In this document: positions 17,259-24,701 of the stretch, one piece after another
How the letters are laid out: every line of letters begins with the position of its first letter
How positions within the stretch are numbered: position 1 is the first letter of the stretch
Assembly: GCA_937958695.1 (NCBI GenBank)
Contig: CALGNK010000016.1
Location: 1 to 64,000 of the forward strand
Length of the DNA: 64,000 nt
Origin: an uncultured bacterium
GTDB lineage: Bacteria > DUMJ01
Reading direction: 5' to 3'
Notes under the pieces: generated by a model
Told to the model about the DNA's origin: nothing
The model's input: only the letters and a program-made list of their open reading frames with translations
Database searches by the model: none
Made by a program: the position numbers and the translations under genes

Positions 17259-17562
17259 CATTACCTCCACCTATAGGATAAATCAAGGGGAATGCGTTTA
17301 CTATCGGCTGGAGGTATACTTTTTGTCATACTTTTGTAGACTCTTTTGAATCATACTAAAGTATGGTGGATTTGATCCTTAGTATGATGTGAGATAAAAG
17401 ATATTAGTTAAAAAGAGTTAAGGTCTCGAGAAACCCCCGAGACCTTACCCTAGAGAGGAGGATATATCTAAATTGGTCTATATTAAAAATACTCTAAAAC
17501 TTTACAAGAGGTTCGAAACAATGATATCATTATAGAAAAATTTTTAGGGAGGTATTTTATAT
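17259..17562. other. 304-bp divergent intergenic region with hairpin and possible promoters
   Basis: No gene was found here. Besides the CATACT cluster it holds a perfect 10-bp inverted repeat (TAAGGTCTCG at 17419-17428 and CGAGACCTTA at 17438-17447) around a 9-nt loop. On the minus strand the repeat is followed by a short U-rich stretch. It could attenuate a transcript entering the secreted-protein operon, or form in the leader of the plus-strand gene. For the gene at 17563 a weak promoter TTTACA (17501) with TATCAT (17525) is visible, spacer 18 bp. Confidence 0.55.
17314..17388. promoter_or_regulatory. Cluster of CATACT half-sites in the divergent intergenic region
   Basis: Within 75 bp there are GTATAC (17314-17319), TCATACTTTT (17326-17335), ATCATACTAAAGTATG (17350-17365, itself a palindrome CATACT-aa-AGTATG) and TTAGTATGAT (17379-17388). 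The last is the perfect inverted partner of ATCATACTAA at 17350-17359. A possible minus-strand promoter (TCTACA, 16 bp, TATACC at 17313-17340) lies inside the cluster. This looks like a multi-site operator for the secreted-protein operon. Confidence 0.5.
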
Positions 17563-18081
17563 ATGAAAGTTGATGGAGGTATCTTTTGGGGACTATTATT
17601 AGTGGTTATAGGGATATTGGTTATTCTAAAATATAGTCTTCACCTTAATATCTCGATTTTTAGGATAGTGATAGCCATAATACTTATATATCTTGGAATT
17701 TCTCTAATTATAGGGCAGTGGCGGATAAGAAATGAAACTAATATTATATTCAGCGAAGGGACTATTAGACCAGAAACTTTAGAAAAGGCTTACAATGTAG
17801 TATTTGGAAGAGGATATATAGACCTAACCGGTATTGCTCCAAGCGAATTTGATAAATCTATTAAGATAGCTACAGTATTTGCCAATACCACATTAAGGAT
17901 AGACCCCAATATGCCTATAGAGATAGATATAGATTGTGCTTTTGGAAGCACAATAACTCCTGATGGAACAAGCATATCTTTTGGTGATAGAATTTATAAG
18001 ACACCTAGTGCGACTAATAGTCAATCATATCTCAAGATAAAAGCGGATACAGTCTTTGGAGTATTGGAGATAATACAGTAA
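17563..18081 (+). CDS. LiaF/toastrack-domain membrane protein
   Basis: A 172-residue protein with two N-terminal membrane helices (about 6-24 and 33-52). They are followed by a beta-solenoid-like domain resembling the LiaF C-terminal or toastrack domain (VVFGRGYIDLTG, KIATVFANTTLRID, DCAFGSTITPDG, ADTVFGVLEI). Relatives in Firmicutes sense envelope stress together with a LiaS-type kinase. Here the nearest such kinase is 9 kb away, so a functional link is speculative. GGGAGGT precedes the ATG. It may be the first gene of an operon with the CHASE2 cyclase and the Crp-like regulator. Confidence 0.82.
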   Translation: MKVDGGIFWGLLLVVIGILVILKYSLHLNISIFRIVIAIILIYLGISLIIGQWRIRNETNIIFSEGTIRPETLEKAYNVVFGRGYIDLTGIAPSEFDKSIKIATVFANTTLRIDPNMPIEIDIDCAFGSTITPDGTSISFGDRIYKTPSATNSQSYLKIKADTVFGVLEIIQ

Positions 18082-18084
18082 CAT

Positions 18085-19749
18085 ATGAAATTAAGTGGCT
18101 TTTTCTACATTTGACTTACAACTAACATTATAATAGTTCTTATCTATTCCTTAGGTGGATTTGATAGGATAAATTATGCTCTTATAAACTATCTTTTTTA
18201 TCTATCAAATAAATCGGATTTCTCAAAGGACATGGCAGTTATCGGTATAACGGATAAGTGCCTGGAGAAGTTTGGCAGATGGCCTTGGAAGAGGGATCAC
18301 TTTGTAAAATTACTAGAGATACTACAAGGGGTAAATGCAAGGGCAATAGGTATAGATATACTCTTTTTAGAACCAGAAGGACAAGTCGATGGGAAATTGG
18401 CTAGTGTATCTAAAAAACTGGGGAATGTGGTATTTTCAGCATATTTTAATACGGAGGACTCTAGATTATATCTACCTATTCCTGCCATCCTACAAAGCGC
18501 CTATGGTGTAGGACATATAAACGTAACATCTGCTGTAAATGGATTTATATATAGTCTCCCTGTAAGTTTACCCTCTAGAGATAAAGAGATAAAGGCCTTA
18601 AGTATTAAGGTAAGTGAAGCCTATTTAGGTAAAACTATTGATAATATACCAACAGAAGATGGAAACCTTCTTATAAACTATACTGGCAAAAGACCTAAGA
18701 TAATACCTTTTAGTGATATCTTAGAGGGAAGGTTTTCTAAAGAATATTTCAAAGACAAAATAGTGTTAATAGGGATAATTGCTAAAGGCTTAGGAGATTA
18801 TTTCCTGGCACCTTCTTATAAAGAACCTATCTCTGGATTGGAGATCCATGTGAATGCAGTAAATACAATAATAGAAGGGGCTTATCTCAAGATGGTTCCA
18901 AAGACAACCATCATTATAATTACTCTAGTAACTTTTCTCTTATTTCTTATCATAAAAGAAAGACTTGCTAGAGTTTTACTCTTAGGACTATCAACAGTCT
19001 TCCTTTCTTTCTTTATCGGTTTTATCCTTTTCTCTTCTAGTAGAATAATTTTTGACTGCTTTCCTATAATTCTCTCTACTGTATTTAATATCAGTATCAG
19101 CACTTTATATGGATATCTCAAAGAGAAAATGGAAAAGGATAAGATAAAAGATATATTCAAGATGTATCTGCCGCCTGAAGTCATAGAGGAGCACTTAAAG
19201 AATCCTGAATTTTGGGATCTAAGAGGGGAAAATATAGAGATTACAGTGATATTTGTTGACATAAGCGGATTTACTAGGTTCTCTCAAGAACATAAGCCTC
19301 AAGAGGTGGTAGAATTTCTAAACAGGTACTTTTCTATTGTAACAGAGATTATCTTTAAACATAGAGGAACTTTAGATAAATTTATAGGAGATGCGGTAAT
19401 GGCAATATATGGTGCCCCAATCAGATATAATGAGCATCCGTTAGAGGCTGTACTATCAGCGATTGAGATTATGAATATTGCCAAAGAGTACAATATATTA
19501 TTGAAGATTGGTATAAATACTGGCAGTGTAATACTTGGGAATATAGGAACAGAAAGAAGAATACAGTATACCGCTATAGGAGATACAGTAAATATGGCAG
19601 AGTATCTAGAATCTATAGCCAATCCGGGAGAGATTATCATAGGAGAAGCAACTTATAGAGAAATTAGAGATAAAGTCAGAGCAGAAAAAATAACTCTAAC
19701 TGGTAAGTATGAAGGTAGAATTGCCTATAGGTTAATAATAGATGGATAA
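18085..19749 (+). pseudogene. CHASE2-domain class III adenylate cyclase, interrupted by an in-frame TGA in the first membrane segment
   Basis: The coding frame extends upstream of the first usable ATG (18232). From the ATG at 18085 it reads MKLSGFFYI, a TGA at 18112-18114, then LTTNIIIIVLIYSLGGFDRI and into the CHASE2 domain. This is the expected first membrane helix. CHASE2 covers about 18140-18900, followed by two or three membrane helices. The cyclase domain has metal-binding D343 (IFVDISGFTRF) and D387 (DKFIGDAVMAIYG). Substrate-selecting K383 and D451 fit ATP (numbering from ATG 18232). If the TGA is real, only the shorter 505-residue form without helix 1 could be made. Otherwise it is a nonsense mutation (TGG to TGA) or a sequencing error. 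Without it the protein is complete. Confidence 0.75.
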
Positions 19750-20422
19750 GGTAGAGATTTTAAAAAGTGTACCTATCTTCTCCAGATTAGATATAGAATC
19801 GCTTCAAAGGATAGCGGAGATATCTGTAGAAAGGTACTATGAAAAGGGTGAGGTCATTCTCTTACAAGACACAAAGGTAGACGGACTCTACATAGTAGTA
19901 AAGGGTAGTATTAGAATAAGTAGGCTCTCTGAAGATGGAAGGATAAAGACCTTAGCAATCCTCTCAACTGGGGATATTATAGGTGAGATGTCTATACTTG
20001 ATGAGGAATCAGCATCCGCAACGGCAGAAACTATAGAAAATTCCCTTTTACTCTTCATAAAAAGAGGTGACTTCCAGAACATCCTATTGAAATATCCATC
20101 TATCACTCTTAGTATAGCGCAGATACTAGTTAAGAGACTTAGAGTAGCAGACGAAGAGATTGAAAACCTTACCTTTTACAATGTAAGGGCTAGAGTTATT
20201 AAGACACTGATAGAATTGGCTAATAAATATGGAGAAAGGATCCCTCAAGGCGTAAAGATTTCTCTTAGGTTTACCCAACAAGACCTGGCAGATATGGTAG
20301 GTTCTTCAAGAGAAACGGTCTCAAGAATAATAAGCACCCTAGAAAAAGAAAAGATAATAACTAACATTGGAGGATACACAGTAATAAACGATATAGACCA
20401 GCTTAAAGGGCATTTTCTTTAG
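19742..20422 (+). CDS. Crp/Fnr-family transcription regulator
   Basis: A 226-residue regulator. The cyclic-nucleotide-binding fold covers about 5-125, the long dimer helix about 125-150 and a winged helix-turn-helix 165-220. The recognition helix SSRETVSRI keeps R190, E191 and R195, equivalent to the CRP residues that read TGTGA. In the nucleotide pocket G81-E82 is present but the Arg that contacts the cAMP phosphate in E. coli CRP (R82) is Ala91 here. cAMP binding is therefore doubtful. It has no Fnr-type cysteine cluster. It overlaps the cyclase gene by 8 nt, an arrangement that suggests a shared pathway, and a consensus target site lies 1.3 kb downstream. Confidence 0.92.
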   Translation: MDKVEILKSVPIFSRLDIESLQRIAEISVERYYEKGEVILLQDTKVDGLYIVVKGSIRISRLSEDGRIKTLAILSTGDIIGEMSILDEESASATAETIENSLLLFIKRGDFQNILLKYPSITLSIAQILVKRLRVADEEIENLTFYNVRARVIKTLIELANKYGERIPQGVKISLRFTQQDLADMVGSSRETVSRIISTLEKEKIITNIGGYTVINDIDQLKGHFL

Positions 20423-21054
20423 CGACCTTTAGGGCGATTATCCCCATCTTTGCCAGAACTTTTACCCTCTTGCCTATGTTGGTATTGTTCTAATTTCTCT
20501 TCTTTCCTTCTTTCACTAGCTGGATTTATCTCAGGAGGAGATTTAGGTCTTACTATACCAGATTCTCCCTTCCTAAGTCTAAGTGTCCTTCCCTGGGCAG
20601 TTAAATCAACTTCACCTTCATATACCGTCACAATAGTGGTCTGGTCTTCCAAAACCTCTACACTAAACTCTGTTCCCCTAACACCGGCTATTGCAGAGGG
20701 TGTCCTTACTTCAAAGTTAGGGAATAACTTTGTTATGTAAAGCTTTATATAGCCTATGGCTAGAGAGATATAGTCTTTATATATTGACACCTCAGTGTCT
20801 GGACTTATCTTAACTATACTTCCATCAGAAAACCTTAATTCTGCATAGCTATTTTCTCTAGTTTTAAGTGAATCTCCACTATCTAATATATCTCCTTTAT
20901 TGACAGGGATCCAGATATTATGGGGATTAATCTTTTTTAGAACAGTCCCTTCTATCCTGGTAATAGTAGCTTTATATGGAGAGACTATATTTATTGAACT
21001 CCCCATAATAGTTAAAGCTATTATTAAAATAAGAAAGACTTTTGAATCTTTCAT
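20419..21054 (-). CDS. FecR-domain secreted protein
   Basis: A 211-residue protein with an N-terminal hydrophobic segment (signal peptide or anchor, about 5-25) and a FecR domain: LKTRENSYAELRFSDGSIVKI, then VRTPSAIAGVRGTEFSVEV and TTIVTVYEGEVDL. The C-terminal 45 residues are hydrophilic and rich in Lys, Arg, Glu and Gln. FecR-like domains of this secreted type often co-occur with CHASE2 proteins and outer-membrane proteins, and a CHASE2 cyclase is adjacent here. AGGAG precedes the ATG. Its stop overlaps that of the convergent crp-like gene by 4 nt. It follows the Gln-rich protein gene across a strong hairpin. Confidence 0.88.
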   Translation of the reverse strand: MKDSKVFLILIIALTIMGSSINIVSPYKATITRIEGTVLKKINPHNIWIPVNKGDILDSGDSLKTRENSYAELRFSDGSIVKISPDTEVSIYKDYISLAIGYIKLYITKLFPNFEVRTPSAIAGVRGTEFSVEVLEDQTTIVTVYEGEVDLTAQGRTLRLRKGESGIVRPKSPPEINPASERRKEEKLEQYQHRQEGKSSGKDGDNRPKGR

Positions 21055-21068
21055 TTTTATCTCCTATC

Positions 21069-21093
21069 TTAGGCGGGGCAATGCCCCGCCTAA
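21069..21093 (-). terminator. 11-bp perfect hairpin between the Gln-rich and FecR genes
   Basis: TTAGGCGGGGC (21069-21079) and GCCCCGCCTAA (21083-21093) form a perfect stem around AAT. On the minus strand the following bases (GATAGGAG) are the FecR gene ribosome binding site rather than a U tract. A partial terminator, RNA-stabilising structure or translational gate fits better than a strong intrinsic terminator. Confidence 0.6.
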
Positions 21094-21105
21094 AACTTTA
21101 TCTAG

Positions 21106-21663
21106 TTACTTTCTACCACTATGTCCATGCTGTTCTTTATGTTCCTGCTGGCCGGTCTGAGTTTGTTGATGGATCTGTTGCTGAATCTGCTGTTGAACCT
21201 GGGTTGTTTGCTGCTGATTATACTGTTGTGTTTGTTGTCTAGTCTGCTGTTGAACCTGCTCCTTATTGGAAAGCCTTTTTGCCTCTCTAAGCAGGTACTC
21301 CAATCCTCCAGACTCTCCTCTATCTTTTTTGTTTATAGTTAGTCCTAACTTAGAAAGTTTAACACCAAAATAACTGGCAACTTCACCCCAACCTAAGTCG
21401 TTCTCCTCTGCATAGTTTATCACCTCTTCTAAACTTTTGCCACTTTCAGTTGCTATGATGCATATTATTGCGATCTCTCCATAACCGTATCCTTGAACTC
21501 TTAACTGGTTGATCAATTCTTCTGTAAGAAGATCGCCAAACACTAACAGCAGATTACTTACCAGTCCTTTATTCTCACCTAATGGGGCACTATCGTCTGC
21601 CATGGCTAGTATTGGCATTAAGATTATACTAGCCACCAAGATACCTATCAATAACTTTTTCAT
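21106..21663 (-). CDS. Secreted protein with Gln-rich C-terminal tail
   Basis: A 185-residue exported protein. The signal peptide ends after about residue 22 (LAMADD). A helical middle (residues 30-110) contains two related segments: YGYGEIAIICIIATESGKSLEEVI and LGWGEVASYFGVKL. The last 55 residues are a low-complexity stretch of Gln, Thr and His (QQQ runs ending in HKEQHGHSGRK). I recognise no named family. Similar GxGE-type helical repeats occur in secreted bacterial proteins of unknown function. The C-terminal tail could bind metal through its His residues or self-associate. A CRP-type site sits exactly at a class II position in its promoter. Confidence 0.78.
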   Translation of the reverse strand: MKKLLIGILVASIILMPILAMADDSAPLGENKGLVSNLLLVFGDLLTEELINQLRVQGYGYGEIAIICIIATESGKSLEEVINYAEENDLGWGEVASYFGVKLSKLGLTINKKDRGESGGLEYLLREAKRLSNKEQVQQQTRQQTQQYNQQQTTQVQQQIQQQIHQQTQTGQQEHKEQHGHSGRK

Positions 21664-21694
21664 CTTTCATCACCTCCAAAGTTTTTCTACTTAA

Positions 21695-21700
21695 AGTATA
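21695..21700 (-). promoter_or_regulatory. -10 element of the Gln-rich/FecR operon
   Basis: TATACT on the minus strand predicts transcription starting near 21688. There is no good -35 hexamer at the expected place. The CRP-type palindrome at 21722-21737 covers that region and is centred at -41.5, as in class II CRP-dependent promoters. Confidence 0.55.
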
Positions 21701-21721
21701 TCCATAGGAGTTATGACTGTA

Positions 21722-21737
21722 TGTGACGTATATCACA
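21722..21737. promoter_or_regulatory. CRP-type operator TGTGA-N6-TCACA
   Basis: The sequence TGTGACGTATATCACA is a perfect CRP-type palindrome (both pentamers exact, 6-bp spacer). It lies between the divergent genes at 21663 (minus) and 21757 (plus). The Crp-family protein encoded at 19742 retains the three recognition-helix residues (R, E, R) that read this half-site, so it is the obvious candidate binder. Confidence 0.75.
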
Positions 21738-21740
21738 ATG

Positions 21741-21749
21741 TGGTAATAT
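21741..21749 (+). promoter_or_regulatory. Extended -10 element for the dehydratase-like operon
   Basis: TGgTAATAT resembles an extended -10 and would start transcription at or 1 nt before the ATG at 21757, giving a leaderless message. This fits the absence of a Shine-Dalgarno sequence there. The CRP-type site would cover the -35 region of this promoter and could repress it. Confidence 0.4.
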
Positions 21750-21756
21750 ATTCTCT

Positions 21757-23028
21757 ATGGAAAAGATTATAAAGGCTTACAGTAATCTAATGAAGAGGAA
21801 TTTAGATAAGCCAGAGCTAGTAAAGTTTTTAATAAAGATAGGCTTAGAGGTAGCAAAACTTTGGGTAGACTATGTTGGAGACAAAGATGCGCCAGAGTCG
21901 TTAAGATATCTAAACAGTATATGTTTTAAGTTTATCTTAGAGCCATTGAGAGACCCTAATAATAGTGCATTTGTTAATCTATTAGCCCCAACAGAGATAC
22001 TCCATTCAATGGATATATATCCTTTGTTTATAGAAGCATACTCTTCGTTTATCTCTGGCTTTTACTGTGAAAATGCATTTATAGATAAGGCTACCGCAGA
22101 GGGTATATCCGATACCCTATGTAGTTATCACAAGACTTTTCTTGGCGCGCTAGAATTGTCTATCTTGCCAAAACTTAAATTTGCAGTTACATCCTCAATA
22201 CTTTGTGATGGTAATTCTAATACTTTTAGATATATAGCCAACAGATATAAGATCCCCTATTACATAATAGATATTCCATACGGGTATAGTGAAGAATCGG
22301 TAAGATATGTAGTTAATCAGTTAAAAGAGATGATATCTATAGTAGAAGCTATAACTCAAAAGAGATTCGATATAGATAGGCTTAGAGAGATAATTAGATT
22401 AGAAAACAGGACTAAAGGATACATAAGATCATACCTAGAAAGTCTCAAAAACCATACTATGCCTAATAGCATCTCTCTAGAAATGTATAAACTCTTTGTT
22501 ACACATCCATATATGGGAAGAGAAGAGACATTTAGATTCTTTAAAATCCTTGCAGATGATGTCATAAAATATCCTGATAGTGGCTATAGGATATTTTGGA
22601 TCCATATAATGCCCTATTTCTCATACCCAATTCAGCGGTACTTAAATTTTAATAAAGATTTCAAACTTATAGGGTGTGACCTAAATTTTGACTATCTAGA
22701 AGATATGGATGAAAGGAAGCCTTTAGAAGCTATCGCTAGGAAATTGATGCTTAATGTAAATAATGGAAACTTTAAGAGAAAGATAGATAATATAAAGAAA
22801 CTAATAATCGATCTCAAAGTAGATGGGGTTATACACTTCTGTCAGTGGGGATGTAAACAATCTTTTGGTGGATTTATGCTTCTAAAGAAGGAGATAGAAA
22901 AGATGGGTATACCTTTTTTAGCTATAGATGGGGATGCGGTTGACAGAAGAAATAATCCAGAAGAACAGATTAATACAAGGCTATCAGCATTCTTTGAGGT
23001 ATTAACAGAGAGAGGAAAAAGATGGTAG
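21757..23028 (+). CDS. 2-hydroxyacyl-CoA dehydratase D-component-like protein (HgdB family)
   Basis: A 423-residue cytoplasmic protein of the HgdB/BcrB/FldB-C superfamily, whose members carry a [4Fe-4S] cluster. Features are FAVTSSILCDGNSNTFRYIANRYKIPYYIIDIPYG, the helical middle (REIIRLENRTKGYIRSYLE) and a C-terminal motif DGVIHFCQWGCKQSFGGFMLLKKEIEKMGIPFLAIDGDAVDRRNN with EQINTRLSAFFEVL. Candidate cluster ligands are the Cys in SILCDG, HFCQWGC and nearby. The substrate is unknown. The next gene, overlapping by 7 nt, supplies the second subunit and the ATP-dependent activator, so this looks like a self-contained radical dehydratase or related double-cubane reductase system. Confidence 0.88.
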   Translation: MEKIIKAYSNLMKRNLDKPELVKFLIKIGLEVAKLWVDYVGDKDAPESLRYLNSICFKFILEPLRDPNNSAFVNLLAPTEILHSMDIYPLFIEAYSSFISGFYCENAFIDKATAEGISDTLCSYHKTFLGALELSILPKLKFAVTSSILCDGNSNTFRYIANRYKIPYYIIDIPYGYSEESVRYVVNQLKEMISIVEAITQKRFDIDRLREIIRLENRTKGYIRSYLESLKNHTMPNSISLEMYKLFVTHPYMGREETFRFFKILADDVIKYPDSGYRIFWIHIMPYFSYPIQRYLNFNKDFKLIGCDLNFDYLEDMDERKPLEAIARKLMLNVNNGNFKRKIDNIKKLIIDLKVDGVIHFCQWGCKQSFGGFMLLKKEIEKMGIPFLAIDGDAVDRRNNPEEQINTRLSAFFEVLTERGKRW

Positions 23029-24701
23029 GTTATGTCTGTAAGTATACACCGTATCTTGTTATAGAAAGCCTTGGAGAAAAGACGGTAAGGATAGAACCAA
23101 AAATAAGTAGCTATGAAATGTCAAATTCCCTAACACATCCCAATATCTGTAGTTATGCCAAATTGGTGTTAGAAGAAATATTAAAGAAGAAAACAGATAA
23201 GATTATACTGACTAATTGCTGTGACTCCATAAGAAGATTATACGATATCTTAGAGGCATTACCCTTTATTAAGTTTTTACATATCATTGATCTACCTAAG
23301 AAGAGAGATCAGAAAGGGAGGTTTCTGTTTAAGAATGAGATCATAAAACTTATAAAGAGATATAAAGAGTTCTCTGGTAAAAACCTTGATATAGGTAACC
23401 TTAGAGATCTACTTAATAACCTGTCTCCATCTATCGAAAAGAGGAATGAAAAGTTAAATTTAGTAATAATAGGTGGTAGGTGTAAAGAGTCTATAATAGA
23501 GATTGTGGAGGAGTTTGGGGGCAATATTCTATATAACCTTACCTGTACTGGAAATAGACCACCATATAGACCTATAGGGATAAACGAAGATCCCATAGAA
23601 GCCTATGCCAATATACTTTTAGACTCCTATCCCTGTATGAGAATGGATGATACAAAAGAAAGATTAGACATATTTACCCAGGATAAAAGGATAGATGGTG
23701 TGATCTATCACACGGTAAAATTCTGTGACCTATACTCTTATGAATATGCAGATATAAAAGATAAAATAGATATACCCTTACTCAAGCTAGAAACTGACTA
23801 TACAGACACATCGGAAGGGCAGATAAGAACAAGGGTTCAGGCATTTATAGAATCACTAAAGGAGAAGGCAAAGAAGGATATTCAACCTAAGAGTACTAGG
23901 AAGGATTTGATAGTAGCTGGAATAGATAGTGGTTCTACTTCTACTAATGCTGTTATTATAGATGCAAATAGAAGAATCTTAGGCTTTTCTATAATACCAA
24001 CAGGTGCTAAAAGTATAGAGAGTGCATATAGGGCTTTAGAAGAGGCTTTAAAGACGTCTGGTATTAAGATGGAAGATTTATCTTATATAGTAGCTACAGG
24101 CTATGGAAGGATAAGTATACACTTTGCTAACTTAGAAGTAACGGAGATAACCTGCCATGCAAAGGGGGCGTTTTTCCTGAACAAGGATATAAGGACAATC
24201 ATAGATGTTGGAGGGCAGGATAGTAAGGTAATAAAGATAGATAAAGATGGGAATATTATAGACTTTGTTATGAATGATAAGTGTTCAGCAGGAACTGGTA
24301 GATTTTTGGAGAATATGAGTAGGGTCTTAGAGATTCCCGTAGATAGAATGGGAAAAGAGTCTCTTGATTGGAAGGAAGATTTAGAGATAAGTTCTATGTG
24401 TACAGTCTTTGCCGAATCTGAGGTAATATCGCTTATAGCAAAGAATAAGGATAGAAAAGATATAATTCGTGCCATTCATAAGTCTATAGTAAAGAGAATT
24501 ATCTCTTTTATTGAGAGGATAAACGGAGAACCCAGATACATAATGACTGGAGGAGTTGCAAAGAATATAGGTGTAGTAAGATGCTTGGAGGAAAAACTTG
24601 GCGAAAAGGTCATAGTCCCAGATGAACCGCAGATAGTAGGTGCTCTAGGTTCTGCACTTATAGGCTTAGAAAAACTGGAGGGATTGACTATATGTGTGTA
24701 A
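23022..24701 (+). CDS. HgdB-like subunit fused to a BadF/HgdC-type activator ATPase
   Basis: A 559-residue fusion. Residues 1-290 are a second, shorter 2-hydroxyacyl-CoA dehydratase-type subunit (early Cys in VGYVCKY, HPNICSY, TNCCDSIRR; later EGQIRTRVQAF). Residues 300-555 form an ASKHA-fold activator ATPase: GIDSGSTSTNAVI, TGYGR, IDVGGQDSKVI, KCSAGTGRF with C421, SSMCTVFAESE with C460 (the two Cys that bridge a [4Fe-4S] in HgdC dimers) and MTGGVAKN. Activators are normally separate proteins. Fused or compact forms occur in the double-cubane-cluster proteins described for some anaerobes. It overlaps both neighbours, indicating coupled expression. Confidence 0.88.
   Translation: MVGYVCKYTPYLVIESLGEKTVRIEPKISSYEMSNSLTHPNICSYAKLVLEEILKKKTDKIILTNCCDSIRRLYDILEALPFIKFLHIIDLPKKRDQKGRFLFKNEIIKLIKRYKEFSGKNLDIGNLRDLLNNLSPSIEKRNEKLNLVIIGGRCKESIIEIVEEFGGNILYNLTCTGNRPPYRPIGINEDPIEAYANILLDSYPCMRMDDTKERLDIFTQDKRIDGVIYHTVKFCDLYSYEYADIKDKIDIPLLKLETDYTDTSEGQIRTRVQAFIESLKEKAKKDIQPKSTRKDLIVAGIDSGSTSTNAVIIDANRRILGFSIIPTGAKSIESAYRALEEALKTSGIKMEDLSYIVATGYGRISIHFANLEVTEITCHAKGAFFLNKDIRTIIDVGGQDSKVIKIDKDGNIIDFVMNDKCSAGTGRFLENMSRVLEIPVDRMGKESLDWKEDLEISSMCTVFAESEVISLIAKNKDRKDIIRAIHKSIVKRIISFIERINGEPRYIMTGGVAKNIGVVRCLEEKLGEKVIVPDEPQIVGALGSALIGLEKLEGLTICV

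Noticed and set aside
21106-21342. Repetitive CTG/TTG-rich DNA that could be taken for a tandem repeat or CRISPR-like array
   Set aside because: It is simply the coding sequence of the Gln-rich tail on the minus strand; there are no unique spacers of constant length.
23698-23713. A TGTGATCTATCACA palindrome resembling a CRP site
   Set aside because: The spacer is 4 bp instead of 6 and it lies deep inside the coding region of the dehydratase-activator fusion gene.
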